From DASXTC01 sp036505635 (GTDB lineage Bacteria; Acidobacteriota; Polarisedimenticolia; JACPZX01; DASXTC01): DNA of 64,000 nt. Below are positions 8,501-17,159 of this stretch, piece by piece (within the stretch, counting starts at the first letter, position 1; each line of letters opens with the position of its first letter). The DNA lies in NCBI GenBank assembly GCA_036505635.1, contig DASXTC010000045.1, positions 130,365 to 194,364 of the forward strand, read 5' to 3'. A program made the position numbers and the translations under genes. A model generated the notes under the pieces. That model searched no databases, was not told the origin of the DNA, and worked only from the letters and a program-made list of their open reading frames with translations.

Positions 8501-10437
8501 AGGTATTTCTTGATCAGGTCCTGGAAGGCAGGCCTCTTCCTCAGCTCGTCGAAGAAGGGATCCCTGAAGAGGCTCTCGATGTCCCGATCCCGCTTCAGGT
8601 ACTCCTCCAGGGAGGCGAGGGCCCCGCTCTCGTCCTTCGCCCGCAGACGGCAGATGGCGATGAGATAGTGGGGCTTGCCGAGACGCTTGTTGAGGCGCAC
8701 CGCCAGCTCCAGCTCCTCCTCCGCTCCGCTCCATTTGCCGATCAGGAAGCGCGTGTAGCCGAGCAGGAAGTGCATGTGCGCCGACTGGGGAAGGGCGGCG
8801 AGGGCCTTCTTGAAAACCTCCTCGGCCTCCCCGAATCGTCGCGCCCTCAGATAGGTCCATCCGAACACCCTGTAGAACTCCTCCACGTCCGGGTAGGTCG
8901 CGATGGCCCGCCTGAAGTAGGGGCCCGCCTCGTCGAGCTTTCCCTGATCCACCAGAGCTCTTCCCAGGGCGATCAGACCGATCCGGTTGTCGGGATCGGT
9001 CTCGAGCACCTTCTGATAGGCGCTCTCGGCCTCGGGGTACTTCTTCGTCCGCATGAGCAGGGACGCGTCGCTGAGGGGCACGAGCAGCGAGGCCATCCGC
9101 TTGGGGTCGGGCCCTACGCGCGAGATCGTTTCCGACTGCTGGCCGCCGATGTACCCCAGGCTCATGAGCCGGTCCCGCGTCTCGTCGTCGATCGCGGCCG
9201 TCTCGGCCTCCCCTTTGACGGCCTCGATCTCGGCTGTCAGCACGTCGTACTCGGATCTCAGCTCGTAGACCCGGGCCGGCTCCGAGGCATTCAGGTTGGT
9301 CTTCTCGCGCGGGTCGTTCGTCATTTCGTACAGCTCGGGCTCGGGCAGATCGATGAACTTCCAGGGCGCGCGGATGAACGCCTTCGTGGTGGCCCACCCG
9401 TAGGAGGCGGTCGGATAGATCGACTCCAGGTAGAGAGCGCGCGCGGGGACCCGACCGCGCCCCGCCGCCGCCGAAAGAAGGCTCACCCCCTGAGGTGCGT
9501 GCCGGCCGGTCGGGGCGGGGATCTTCAGCGCCTCGAGGATCGTGGGCGAGATGTCGAGCGTGGAGGCCAGGTCGCTCACCCGCCTGCCGCGGCCTGCGCC
9601 GGGAATCCGGAAGATGAGAGGAACATGCGTGGTGGCGTCATACAGGAAGATGGCGTGGTAGAGCTCCTGGTGATCTCCGAGCCCCTCCCCGTGGTCGCCG
9701 CTGACGGCGATGAGGGTCCGATCGTAAAGTCCCATCGAACGCAGCTCGTCCAGCAGCCGTCCGACCTGCACGTCGGTGAACGCCACCTCCCCGTCGTAGG
9801 GGGTCTTCGCGTACTTCTCCTTCCAGGGGGAGGGGGGCTCGTAGGGCGCGTGAGGATCGTAAAGATGGACCCACAGGAAGAAGGGCCTGTCCCCCTCCGC
9901 CTTCATCCAGAGCAGCGCGCGGTCCACCGTCTTGTCGCCGACCCGCTGATCGAACCAGAGACCGTGGCGCCCCTCGGAGCCCTTGATCCCGTCCTCGTAG
10001 TAGAGATCGAACCCCTGGTTCAGCCCGAACTCCGACGAGAGGACGAGCGACGAGACGATGGCGGCCGTCTGAAAGCCGCGTTCGTGCAGGATCTCGCTCA
10101 GCAGGATCTCCTCCGGTGAGAGTACCTGCGTGCCGTTGTTCCTGAGGCCGTGGGAGAGCGGATAGCGCCCCGTCAGCATCGTGGCGTGCGAGGGGGCGGT
10201 GAGAGGCACGGTCGAGTAGGCGTTGATGAAGCAGACCCCGTCGGCGGCCAGTGCGTCGAGGTTGGGCGTGAGCCCCTTCGTCGAGCCCGTGCAGCCGACG
10301 CGGTCGGCCCGAAGCGTGTCGAGCGTGATCAGCAGGACGTTGCGCGGGACCGGCAGCGGGCGCAGCCGCGTCCACGTCCAGAGCCCCGCGGCAAGAAGCA
10401 GCGCGAAGGCGAGCGCCAGCGCGACCGTGCGGCTCAT
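8497..10437 (-). CDS. Sulfatase-like (alkaline phosphatase superfamily) membrane protein with TPR tail
   Basis: The 646-aa product has an N-terminal membrane anchor (residues 5-23) followed by a sulfatase-fold domain: LITLDTLRAD with metal ligand D40, the nucleophile loop at 80-90, and SGDHGEGLGDH with D248/H249. The position normally filled by the formylglycine Cys or Ser is Thr80, in TAPSHATMLTG. That suggests a Thr nucleophile, as in phosphoethanolamine-type transferases, rather than a classical sulfatase. TPRs occupy about residues 470-640. The gene overlaps its neighbours by 4 bp on both sides (ATGA upstream, GTGA downstream), so the three genes are translationally coupled. Confidence 0.8.
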   Translation of the reverse strand: MSRTVALALAFALLLAAGLWTWTRLRPLPVPRNVLLITLDTLRADRVGCTGSTKGLTPNLDALAADGVCFINAYSTVPLTAPSHATMLTGRYPLSHGLRNNGTQVLSPEEILLSEILHERGFQTAAIVSSLVLSSEFGLNQGFDLYYEDGIKGSEGRHGLWFDQRVGDKTVDRALLWMKAEGDRPFFLWVHLYDPHAPYEPPSPWKEKYAKTPYDGEVAFTDVQVGRLLDELRSMGLYDRTLIAVSGDHGEGLGDHQELYHAIFLYDATTHVPLIFRIPGAGRGRRVSDLASTLDISPTILEALKIPAPTGRHAPQGVSLLSAAAGRGRVPARALYLESIYPTASYGWATTKAFIRAPWKFIDLPEPELYEMTNDPREKTNLNASEPARVYELRSEYDVLTAEIEAVKGEAETAAIDDETRDRLMSLGYIGGQQSETISRVGPDPKRMASLLVPLSDASLLMRTKKYPEAESAYQKVLETDPDNRIGLIALGRALVDQGKLDEAGPYFRRAIATYPDVEEFYRVFGWTYLRARRFGEAEEVFKKALAALPQSAHMHFLLGYTRFLIGKWSGAEEELELAVRLNKRLGKPHYLIAICRLRAKDESGALASLEEYLKRDRDIESLFRDPFFDELRKRPAFQDLIKKYL

Positions 10438-12254
10438 TTCTTGGTGGGGGAGGCCTCGGCCTTCGGCTTGCGGGCTCTGCCTTCGGTGATCGTGTCAAAG
10501 CGCGGGTCGGAGCGGAGGCTGTCCAGCTCCGTGTCGAGGCTCATCCACTCGAAATCGCGGAACCCGGCCTTCACTGCCTTCTGCAGCAGATCGAGAGCCT
10601 CGGCCTGCCGGCCGCCAAGAGCCAGGAAGCAGGCCAGATCGTAGAAGGCCTCGGCGTTCAGGGGGTCCAGGTCGACCGCGATCGCCATCAGCTTCGTGGC
10701 CCGCACCATGTCCTTGGTCCTTGCATCCTCCGTGGCCACGTGACCCAGGTGGTGATAGACCTCCGACGCCTCGGGATAGAGCTTCTGGGTGTGCTCCAGC
10801 ATCCGCCGCCTGTCCGCAAACCGCCTCTCGGTGCCGGCCAGGAGCGCCGTGTCGAGCAGAGCGAGGTAGTTGTCCGGATCCTGGCCGAGGACCCCCTCAA
10901 ACAGGAACGAGGCGGCTTCCCTCTGCCTCCCCCGGGCCGTCCGGTCGGCCTTCAGGGCGTCGTTGGCGACGCTCACCATGTCGCGAGGATCCCGTTCGGG
11001 GCGGGGCGCGGCCTTGTCGCTATAGCCCAGCTCGCGGATCCGCGCGCGGATCTCCTCGCCCGGCGCCGCGCCGCCTCCACCGCCGCGCGCGGCGTACGAG
11101 GCGACCAGCTCCGACAGCCGCACCTTCACCTCCGGGCGCAAGGACGAAAGGTCTCGGCTCTCCCGTGGGTCAGACGACAGGTCGTAGAGCTCGCCGCGGG
11201 TCCCCGCCACGTACTTCCACGACCCCGAGACCACCCCCGTGAGAGGCTTCCAGCCGAAGAGCCTCTCGGGGAGGCGCGTCTCCAGGTAGAGGGGTCGATC
11301 CTCGGGAGGCAGGGCCGCCGGGCGGGCGAGAGAGGCCCCTTCGGCCCCTTCGAGAGGCGGCAGTCCGAGCAGGTCCAGGAGCGTGGGAGCGACGTCCACT
11401 AGCGAGACAGGGGTGGAGATCCTGCTGCCGCCAGCGTAGGGGGGCGCGACGATCACCAGCGGCACCCGCGTGGTGGCCTCCTGCAGCGTCACCCCGTGGT
11501 ACGCCTCGCCGTGATCCCCGAGCCCCTCGCCGTTTGAGCCGGCCAGAACGACGATCGTCTGCCCCTCGATCTGATAGTCGCGCAGCTTGGAGAGGATCCG
11601 TCCCAGCTCGCGGTCCACGAGCGACACCTCGCCGTTGTAGAGGTCGGCGGAGAACCTGGTGGCGAATGGCTCGGGAGGCGCGTAGGTGTAATGCGGGTCG
11701 TAGAAGTTGATCCAGAGGAAGAATCGTTGCCGGCGGGCCCGCTGGAGGAACTCGAGGGCCAGGTCGACGACCTTCTCCGCGACGAAACCCTTGTCGGGGC
11801 CCAGGTTGACGCGGGGCACCTCGGCGAACGAAGCCCCATAGGTGTCGAACCCCTGATTCAATCCGAACCTGGGGTGCAGCAGGAGGGACGCGACGAAGGC
11901 CGCCGTCGTGTATCCGCTTGATTTCATCATTTCCGCCAGAGTGACCGCTCCCTCCGGAAGGGGGATGCTCTCACCCGTGCGCAGGCCGTGCGTTGCCGGA
12001 TACTGGCCCGTGAGCAGCGAGGCGAGCGCGGGGGGAGCTTCGGGCGCCGGCGTCAGCGCCCGTGTGAAGACCGCGCCGCGCGCAGCCAGAGCGTCCATGT
12101 TCGGCGTCTCGGCCGGCGTGTAGCCCGAAAAGCCGAGCCGGTCCGCCCTGAGGCTGTCCACCGTGATGAGAAGGACGTTGGGCCTCGCGTCGGACGGACG
12201 CTCCGGCGTCGAGCAGGAGCAAAGCCCGAGCGCCAGTGCGATGGTCGACAGCAC
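10434..12254 (-). CDS. Sulfatase-like lipoprotein with a lost active site, TPR tail
   Basis: This 606-aa paralogue of the next gene down starts at GTG. It has a short signal peptide ending in a lipobox-like LCSC (Cys14). The sulfatase fold is clear (LITVDSLRAD, LLTGQYPATHG, GEGLGDHGEAYHG). However, the nucleophile position aligns with Ala73, the following SH pair reads Ala-Leu, and the DH metal pair of SGDHGEG is Ser240-Asn241. Three key positions are therefore gone, and the protein is unlikely to be catalytic. TPR-like repeats fill the last ~180 residues. It is the first gene of the three-gene minus-strand operon and could serve as a binding or scaffold partner for its intact paralogue. Confidence 0.8.
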   Translation of the reverse strand: MLSTIALALGLCSCSTPERPSDARPNVLLITVDSLRADRLGFSGYTPAETPNMDALAARGAVFTRALTPAPEAPPALASLLTGQYPATHGLRTGESIPLPEGAVTLAEMMKSSGYTTAAFVASLLLHPRFGLNQGFDTYGASFAEVPRVNLGPDKGFVAEKVVDLALEFLQRARRQRFFLWINFYDPHYTYAPPEPFATRFSADLYNGEVSLVDRELGRILSKLRDYQIEGQTIVVLAGSNGEGLGDHGEAYHGVTLQEATTRVPLVIVAPPYAGGSRISTPVSLVDVAPTLLDLLGLPPLEGAEGASLARPAALPPEDRPLYLETRLPERLFGWKPLTGVVSGSWKYVAGTRGELYDLSSDPRESRDLSSLRPEVKVRLSELVASYAARGGGGGAAPGEEIRARIRELGYSDKAAPRPERDPRDMVSVANDALKADRTARGRQREAASFLFEGVLGQDPDNYLALLDTALLAGTERRFADRRRMLEHTQKLYPEASEVYHHLGHVATEDARTKDMVRATKLMAIAVDLDPLNAEAFYDLACFLALGGRQAEALDLLQKAVKAGFRDFEWMSLDTELDSLRSDPRFDTITEGRARKPKAEASPTKK

Positions 12255-12260
12255 GACAGG

Positions 12261-12290
12261 TTGAAGGGGGCTTCCTTGACGTTCTAGAAT
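12261..12290 (+). promoter_or_regulatory. Candidate sigma-70 promoter for the gene at 12402
   Basis: TTGAAG (12261-12266), an 18-base spacer and TAGAAT (12285-12290). The -10 is embedded in TTCTAGAAT, a nine-mer that recurs at the promoters near 53.7 and 61.5 kb. The region lies between divergent genes. Confidence 0.5.
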
Positions 12291-12401
12291 CGTCGGGCTC
12301 CCGGACGCATGGAGAACGTGAGTGGAAGAACCGCGCCATTATAGGGGGGCCCTCGGCCCAGTTCAAACCATCCCTCTCGTCTTCGTTGGAGGTGCGGACC
12401 G

Positions 12402-14132
12402 ATGAACCTCTTCGTCCTGCTGGCGGCGATCCTGCTCAGCGCCTCCCGGACCTCTCCGCAGGAGGGGGCGGCGGCGCCCGCGGAGCCTCCCCTGAGCGCG
12501 GGGGAGGAGATCGCCCTGGCCCGGCTCCGCGAGCTGCACGAGATCGGCAAGGCGTTCAACTCGCTCACATGGCCGGAATTCGACCCGGCCGGTGTCCCGG
12601 CGGTCCTCTACAAGCCGGGGGGCTGGGCCATCGCCGTGGGCTTTGCCGACCCGCCCGCCGGGTTCCACCTCCTGGCAGGGATGCTCGACGGGGAACGCCC
12701 CGTCTATCGCGCGGCACCGGGCGCCTTTCGTCCCGGGACCGGCTCCCCCGATCTCGTGGCCGGCCAGTGGACGGTCATCTCGCGCTTCGAGCCTCCCCAG
12801 CCGCTCCTTACGGGGGATTACCTCGGGCGCGCCACGGCGGAGGAGGAGATGGCCCGGTTCATCGGCGACGCCTTCAGCCTCTATCTCATGAAGCAGCGCG
12901 GGCGGGAGCGCCCCTTCGTGATCGGCCCTTCGGCCTACCCGGAGAGCGCCGAGATGATCGCCACGACCTATCTGGAGCGCCGAATCGTGCTTCGCGCGGC
13001 GCAGATGACCGGGGTCAACGAGAAGAACATCGATCGACTCCACAATCTCGTGCGGCAGATCATCGCGGTGCGAAGAAAGAGAGCGGCCATGCTGGGGTCC
13101 GAGCTCGCGACCCTGGAGAGCGAGGTCGAGAACTGGGATGGCATGCGTCTCTATACCATGACGCTGCTCTATCGCCACGCCCTCTCGGGCGCCTTCGCGC
13201 CGGCCGGGCTGGGCAAGGTCGATCCGACCTTCGATCGGTACCAGGAAGCCCTCCTCGAACGCCTCCTCATCACCAACCGGCCCATGGCGTATTCGCCGGA
13301 CAACCCCGCAACCACACCCCCGCAGGTGGCCTCGAAGACCGCCTCTCTCCTCTTTCTGCTCGATCGGCTCTCCGGCGACTGGAGGGAGAAGGCGCTGCCG
13401 GGGCACCGCTCCTTCACCGACCTTCTGGCCGAGGCGGTCCCCCTCCCCGAAGCGGACGAGGCGGCCACCCTGGAGAGCGCGAAGTCTGAGAATCGCTACG
13501 ATCAGGCGCTCCGCTTGGCCGGTGAGGATCTGGCGGACCTCTTGCCGGCACGCGAGAAGATCCTGGCCGCCTACTTCCCCGAAGGCCCCGACCGCCTCGA
13601 CATAAAGCTGAGCGGGCGGCAGGCGACCTCCTATCGGGATGACCCGGAGAGGGTGGGCTACCTGGGCGGGGGGCTCCTGCTGCACCTTGGAGGGCTGACC
13701 CTGACGGCCCCCGGCCTCGAGCTGAAGGCGCCGGGCCCGCCCGAGGGGAGCCCGCCCCCCATCCTGACCAGGGCGGGGCCCCGCCGGGACGCCCTCTCCC
13801 TCATGCGCCTCATGGCCAGGGGGGGGACCCTCTCGCTGCAGGGGGGCAGGCTCAGGCGCAAGGGGCCCGCCGTGCGCCTGTCGGCGGAGCGCTGCCTTGA
13901 TTTTACGGCCCCCGGGATAGAGCTTCGCCTCTGCTCCGGCACCCTCGAGGTCAGACCGGATGGCTCCCTGGAAGTTGCCCTCCCCCAAACGGATGCGCCG
14001 GTTGAACGGAACGTGGGAAGGGGGGGGTATATCCAGTCAGAACAGCGGAATCTCGAAGGGAGACAGGCCCGTGATGGCAAGCAACCAGGACGTCAGGCGC
14101 ACTCTGCGGGGGATCTCGGACCAGCACGCTGA
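12402..14132 (+). CDS. Exported protein of unknown function (576 aa)
   Basis: The ATG has a GGAGGT ribosome site nine bases upstream. A cleavable-looking signal sequence occupies about residues 1-16, and no membrane segment follows. The body is rich in charged helices. It includes a stretch around residues 190-230 (ERRIVLRAAQM to IIAVRRKRAAML) that looks amphipathic. A Gly/Pro-rich beta-type C-terminal region follows from about residue 410. I do not recognise a family. It has its own promoter, divergent from the sulfatase-like operon, and its last 59 bases overlap the next gene in another frame. Confidence 0.7.
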   Translation: MNLFVLLAAILLSASRTSPQEGAAAPAEPPLSAGEEIALARLRELHEIGKAFNSLTWPEFDPAGVPAVLYKPGGWAIAVGFADPPAGFHLLAGMLDGERPVYRAAPGAFRPGTGSPDLVAGQWTVISRFEPPQPLLTGDYLGRATAEEEMARFIGDAFSLYLMKQRGRERPFVIGPSAYPESAEMIATTYLERRIVLRAAQMTGVNEKNIDRLHNLVRQIIAVRRKRAAMLGSELATLESEVENWDGMRLYTMTLLYRHALSGAFAPAGLGKVDPTFDRYQEALLERLLITNRPMAYSPDNPATTPPQVASKTASLLFLLDRLSGDWREKALPGHRSFTDLLAEAVPLPEADEAATLESAKSENRYDQALRLAGEDLADLLPAREKILAAYFPEGPDRLDIKLSGRQATSYRDDPERVGYLGGGLLLHLGGLTLTAPGLELKAPGPPEGSPPPILTRAGPRRDALSLMRLMARGGTLSLQGGRLRRKGPAVRLSAERCLDFTAPGIELRLCSGTLEVRPDGSLEVALPQTDAPVERNVGRGGYIQSEQRNLEGRQARDGKQPGRQAHSAGDLGPAR

Positions 14133-14520
14133 CGGTCTGAGGGCCGATTCACGGCGCCGCGTCATCGGAGCCTCCCTGGAAGCTCTTCGGTTCCAGAGAG
14201 TTAGGCCGACATGGTCTTATCTTCCCAGGCTCGCGGCGGCTGCCGCCATTCTCGCGCTGCTCGCCTTCCCGTCACTGCGCATGGGCAGAGTCGTGCCGGA
14301 AGGGCCCAGGACCCCGATCACGGATCTCCAGGTCACCACCGAGGGGGGAAAGGTGGTTCTCACCTGGAATGACGGCAACGAGCCACGCCGGATCGTGCGG
14401 GCCACCAGCCGGGAGCAGTTGAGCCACCTGGACCAGGCTCCATCGGAGATCGTCCTCGGCCAGCGATGGGTCGACACCCAGCCGGAGAGGGGATCCCTTG
14501 TTTACTATTTCGTCGAATGA
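14074..14520 (+). CDS. Small single-pass membrane protein with Fn3-like outer domain
   Basis: The 148-aa product starts at the ATG at 14074 with GAAGGGAGA upstream; the GTG at 14071 is an alternative. About 55 cytoplasmic, Arg-rich residues come first. One membrane helix follows (LPRLAAAAAILALLAF), then ~75 residues with a beta-sandwich look (ITDLQVTTEGGKVVLTW ... YYFVE) that resembles a fibronectin type III half. The layout, with a basic N-terminus and a single helix, is like an anti-sigma factor, but no zinc-binding motif is visible. The start overlaps the end of the previous gene by 59 bp, which implies coupled translation. Confidence 0.65.
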   Translation: MASNQDVRRTLRGISDQHADGLRADSRRRVIGASLEALRFQRVRPTWSYLPRLAAAAAILALLAFPSLRMGRVVPEGPRTPITDLQVTTEGGKVVLTWNDGNEPRRIVRATSREQLSHLDQAPSEIVLGQRWVDTQPERGSLVYYFVE

Positions 14521-14573
14521 GTTCGGTAGGGTCGGAATTATTGGGACACTCCCCACATCCTGCGATTTCGGGC

Positions 14574-14601
14574 TTGACACGGTCGATTTTCGCGGTACCA
14601 G
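14574..14601 (+). promoter_or_regulatory. Candidate promoter for the SNMGFK-type exported protein
   Basis: TTGACA (14574-14579) is a perfect -35. After 16 bases it is followed by TACCAG, a weak -10. It lies in a 186-bp gap that is AT-richer than the surroundings and contains nothing else I recognise. Confidence 0.4.
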
Positions 14602-14706
14602 TAGAAGGCCGGTAAAACCCAGGATCGTCAGGTAGGTCGGTTTCGATTGACGCCCGCCCCGAGGGGGAACGGAGTGGGGCTCAAGCTTTCGAGGAGGCAG
14701 ATCTCC

Positions 14707-15402
14707 ATGAAACTTCGCCTTTCCAAGTGCAAGTGGTCGAAGCTCCTGGTGGGGGCGGCCCTCGTCGCCGCGCTGGTGGTTCTGGCGGGCGGTCACGCGC
14801 AGGCGTCCAACATGGGCTTCAAGATGAACAAAGTGATCGACCCGAAGGCCACCAACCCGGGCGTGGGCCAGAACCTCGTGGCGATCCCCTACAGGAACCC
14901 CTACATGACCGCCGAGGATCTCTGTGCGGCCCTGGGGCTCACCGCCAGCCAGGCCAAGGTGATCCAGAACATCGCCCAGACCGGGGCCTCGCTCTCTCAC
15001 ACCTGCAGCAATGCCTCGCCCTTCAGCCTGAGGCCGCGCGAAGGGTTCCTGGTCAACAACCAGCCCACGACCACTGGTGGGATCCTGGTCGGTTCGCACC
15101 AGGCGAACCCGCCCGGTTCCGTGACCCTCTACCCATCGGCTACCAATCCCGGCGTTGGCGTGAATTTCTACGATCTCCCGTACCATACGACGAACCTGAC
15201 CGCCGAGGATGTCTGCAACGACCTGGGTCTGCCGGCCAACTCGAAGGTGATCAGAAACGTCGCGGCGACCGGAGCTTCGCTGTCCTTCCTATGCGGAGGT
15301 GGGAGTCCCTTTACCCTGGTTCTCGGCGAGGCACTTAAGGTGACCAGCATCTCGGGCGGCTTGGCGATCACTCCTGCGGCGGGGCACCCAGCGCATTTCT
15401 AA
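14707..15402 (+). CDS. Exported protein with two tandem ~70-residue Cys-paired repeats
   Basis: The ATG at 14707 is chosen over the upstream frame because of a GAGGAGG site and the signal peptide that follows (residues 1-33, ending AQA). The mature N-terminus starts SNMGFKMNK, a motif I associate with exported proteins of acidobacterial-type genomes. Residues 48-116 and 145-212 are repeats. Each begins ATNPGVG, continues with a TAEDxC element and a KVIxNxAxTGASLS segment, and has two Cys (C73/C100 and C170/C196) that probably form a disulfide. The function is unknown. It sits 29 bp upstream of another large exported protein and is probably cotranscribed with it. Confidence 0.8.
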   Translation: MKLRLSKCKWSKLLVGAALVAALVVLAGGHAQASNMGFKMNKVIDPKATNPGVGQNLVAIPYRNPYMTAEDLCAALGLTASQAKVIQNIAQTGASLSHTCSNASPFSLRPREGFLVNNQPTTTGGILVGSHQANPPGSVTLYPSATNPGVGVNFYDLPYHTTNLTAEDVCNDLGLPANSKVIRNVAATGASLSFLCGGGSPFTLVLGEALKVTSISGGLAITPAAGHPAHF

Positions 15403-15431
15403 GGCTTTCATCTTTGAGGAGGAAGAGGAGA

Positions 15432-17021
15432 ATGAAACAGGGCCTTCGGATATTAGCGATTCTTGCGGTGATCGCCGGACTGGGCCTCCTGACCCCGGGT
15501 GTGTACGCCAACTGCTTCAACGACCCGGGGCTCTACGAGCTGATCCAGTGCGGCAACAGGACCTGGTTCGCCCCGCCCCCAGCGGGCGCGGGCGCGCTCA
15601 CGGTCAGGTGGTGGCAGCTCGGGTTCGGCAATGCCACCGTCGCCCATCTCACGACCGACGCCGACCCGGCCAGCAACGGCACCGGGATCATCGGTACGAC
15701 CAGGTTCATAGGCAACGACAGCGGCTTTGAGGTACCTGACATCCTTATGGACCCTCCCGGTTCTGCCCCGGGATCGTTCTGCTTCAGCTCGGCGGCCAAC
15801 TGGGGGGCTCCAGGAATTGACGGATGCGCGGACAACCGCCGCGTGGGAGGCGTCACTGATACGAATTACCCCGCAATGTATGGAAATCCGGACGACCAGC
15901 GGCTGAATCCCTACTTTGGCGCTTACACCTTCCCCGCTGAGGATCCGAACACGTGCGTCCTGGTCGACCCGTATGATCCGAACCCCTGCACGTGCGGCTC
16001 CAACGGTACCTGCAGTCCGCATCCCCTGGCCGGCGAGACGCCAGTAACCAGGGACTACCTGCTCGACGCGCCGATCGCCGTCCTCGCCACCGAGGCGAGC
16101 GGCACCAAGTTCGCCTTGGCCTTCCTGGCAAGCACGCCGCGGGCCCAGTCGGTCGCCGACAACGGCACGGGCGATTTTCAGTTTAAGTTCATCAACAACG
16201 GGGATCCCGACCCGAATATTTCGGGGCTCAGCAGCAAGATCCCCTGGCAGTCGGTCCCGGACCCGAATATCAGCGCGGGCTTCGTGGACCCGAATCAGAA
16301 GTGCACCACTTCGAGGGTGCTGACCGGGACCTTCACCCCCATCCGCCTCGTCCACGATGGGAGCAGCCGCCCAAGTCCGGCGACCACTCTCGGAACCCTA
16401 AGGACTGGGGTCGGGGTTCTTGACCAGGGGGCGCTCGCACGGTACCAGTTCCAGAGGTCCGCGCTGGATCCCAACACGGGCCTCTGCACCGGGGCCTTCG
16501 CTGCCATTGGGACCCCAGTGCTCCACAACCCGACCGGTGCCCCTCCGAGCAGCATTGGCCCCGTCAACGTCGCTCCGAACAGCTGCGTACGGCTCGCCAC
16601 GTCGTTCGGCCGCAATCCGGTCACGACACTTGTGGGGTTGGATGCGGCCTCGCGGGGTAACCTGGGGGATCTCGGCTACACCGTCTTCGGCAAGGTCGTC
16701 AGGGTTGGAAGCTGCGCGTCGCCTCTGGTGAGCGAAGAGGCCTACCTGACGGTGCTCGCGAGAAACAAGAACATGATCCAGGTCGACTGGAACACCAACA
16801 GCGAGCTGAGCGTCACCGGCTTTGACATCGTCGGCATCGACGGCAGGGGAGCCCAGAAGGTGATCGGATCGGCTTCGTGCAAGCAGTGCACGACCGGTCT
16901 GGGGGCGACCTACAGCGAGCTGATCCCGTCGTCCAGGCTGGGGAGCGCGAGGCAGGTCCAGATCGTGACCCAGCCGAGCGGGGCCCGCAGCAACATCCTG
17001 GACCTCAAGGAGAACAAGTAA
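15432..17021 (+). CDS. Large Cys-rich exported protein, DPN-motif rich
   Basis: The start is the ATG at 15432, just after a very strong GAGGAGGAAGAGGAG site; the TTG at 15414 lies inside that site. A signal peptide occupies residues 1-27. The 529-aa product has many cysteines, no membrane segments, and six DPN tripeptides, one in a short Cys cluster (DPNPCTCGSNGTC). The last ~90 residues contain the WxTxSExxxxGFxI pattern common at the ends of surface proteins. No enzyme motif is seen; a structural or adhesive surface role is a guess. A clear terminator follows. Confidence 0.75.
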   Translation: MKQGLRILAILAVIAGLGLLTPGVYANCFNDPGLYELIQCGNRTWFAPPPAGAGALTVRWWQLGFGNATVAHLTTDADPASNGTGIIGTTRFIGNDSGFEVPDILMDPPGSAPGSFCFSSAANWGAPGIDGCADNRRVGGVTDTNYPAMYGNPDDQRLNPYFGAYTFPAEDPNTCVLVDPYDPNPCTCGSNGTCSPHPLAGETPVTRDYLLDAPIAVLATEASGTKFALAFLASTPRAQSVADNGTGDFQFKFINNGDPDPNISGLSSKIPWQSVPDPNISAGFVDPNQKCTTSRVLTGTFTPIRLVHDGSSRPSPATTLGTLRTGVGVLDQGALARYQFQRSALDPNTGLCTGAFAAIGTPVLHNPTGAPPSSIGPVNVAPNSCVRLATSFGRNPVTTLVGLDAASRGNLGDLGYTVFGKVVRVGSCASPLVSEEAYLTVLARNKNMIQVDWNTNSELSVTGFDIVGIDGRGAQKVIGSASCKQCTTGLGATYSELIPSSRLGSARQVQIVTQPSGARSNILDLKENK

Positions 17022-17045
17022 GCCAGTCAGCTGACACGATAGTCT

Positions 17046-17097
17046 GAGAAAGCTAGCCGCCGGGGGCCGAGAGGTCACCGGCGGCTTTCTCGTTTTT
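17046..17097 (+). terminator. Rho-independent terminator
   Basis: A left arm at 17046-17063 (GAGAAAGC, a 4-base bulge, CGCCGG) pairs with CCGGCGGCTTTCTC at 17078-17091 and is followed by GTTTTT. It ends the two-gene unit encoding the exported proteins at 14707 and 15432. Confidence 0.85.
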
Positions 17098-17120
17098 GGA
17101 AGGCCATCGCGCGAGAGGGC

Positions 17121-17150
17121 TTGAGACGGACGATCGTTCTCTCGTATCAT
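17121..17150 (+). promoter_or_regulatory. Promoter placed almost at the start codon of the TPR gene
   Basis: TTGAGA (17121-17126), an 18-base spacer and TATCAT (17145-17150). The ATG at 17160 is only nine bases after the -10, so transcription would start within two or three bases of the start codon and the message would be nearly leaderless. Confidence 0.5.
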
Positions 17151-17159
17151 GTGGGGGCT

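Noticed and set aside
8497..10437. Naming the Thr80 protein a classical sulfatase matured by the radical SAM protein at the window start
   Set aside because: The Cys/Ser-x-Pro-x-Arg maturation motif is absent (Thr-Ala-Pro-Ser-His), so an anaerobic sulfatase-maturing enzyme would have no target here.
12363..13988. A 541-codon minus-strand frame opposite the unknown exported protein
   Set aside because: The plus-strand frame has a signal peptide and a good ribosome site. The minus frame has neither and looks like low-complexity shadow sequence.
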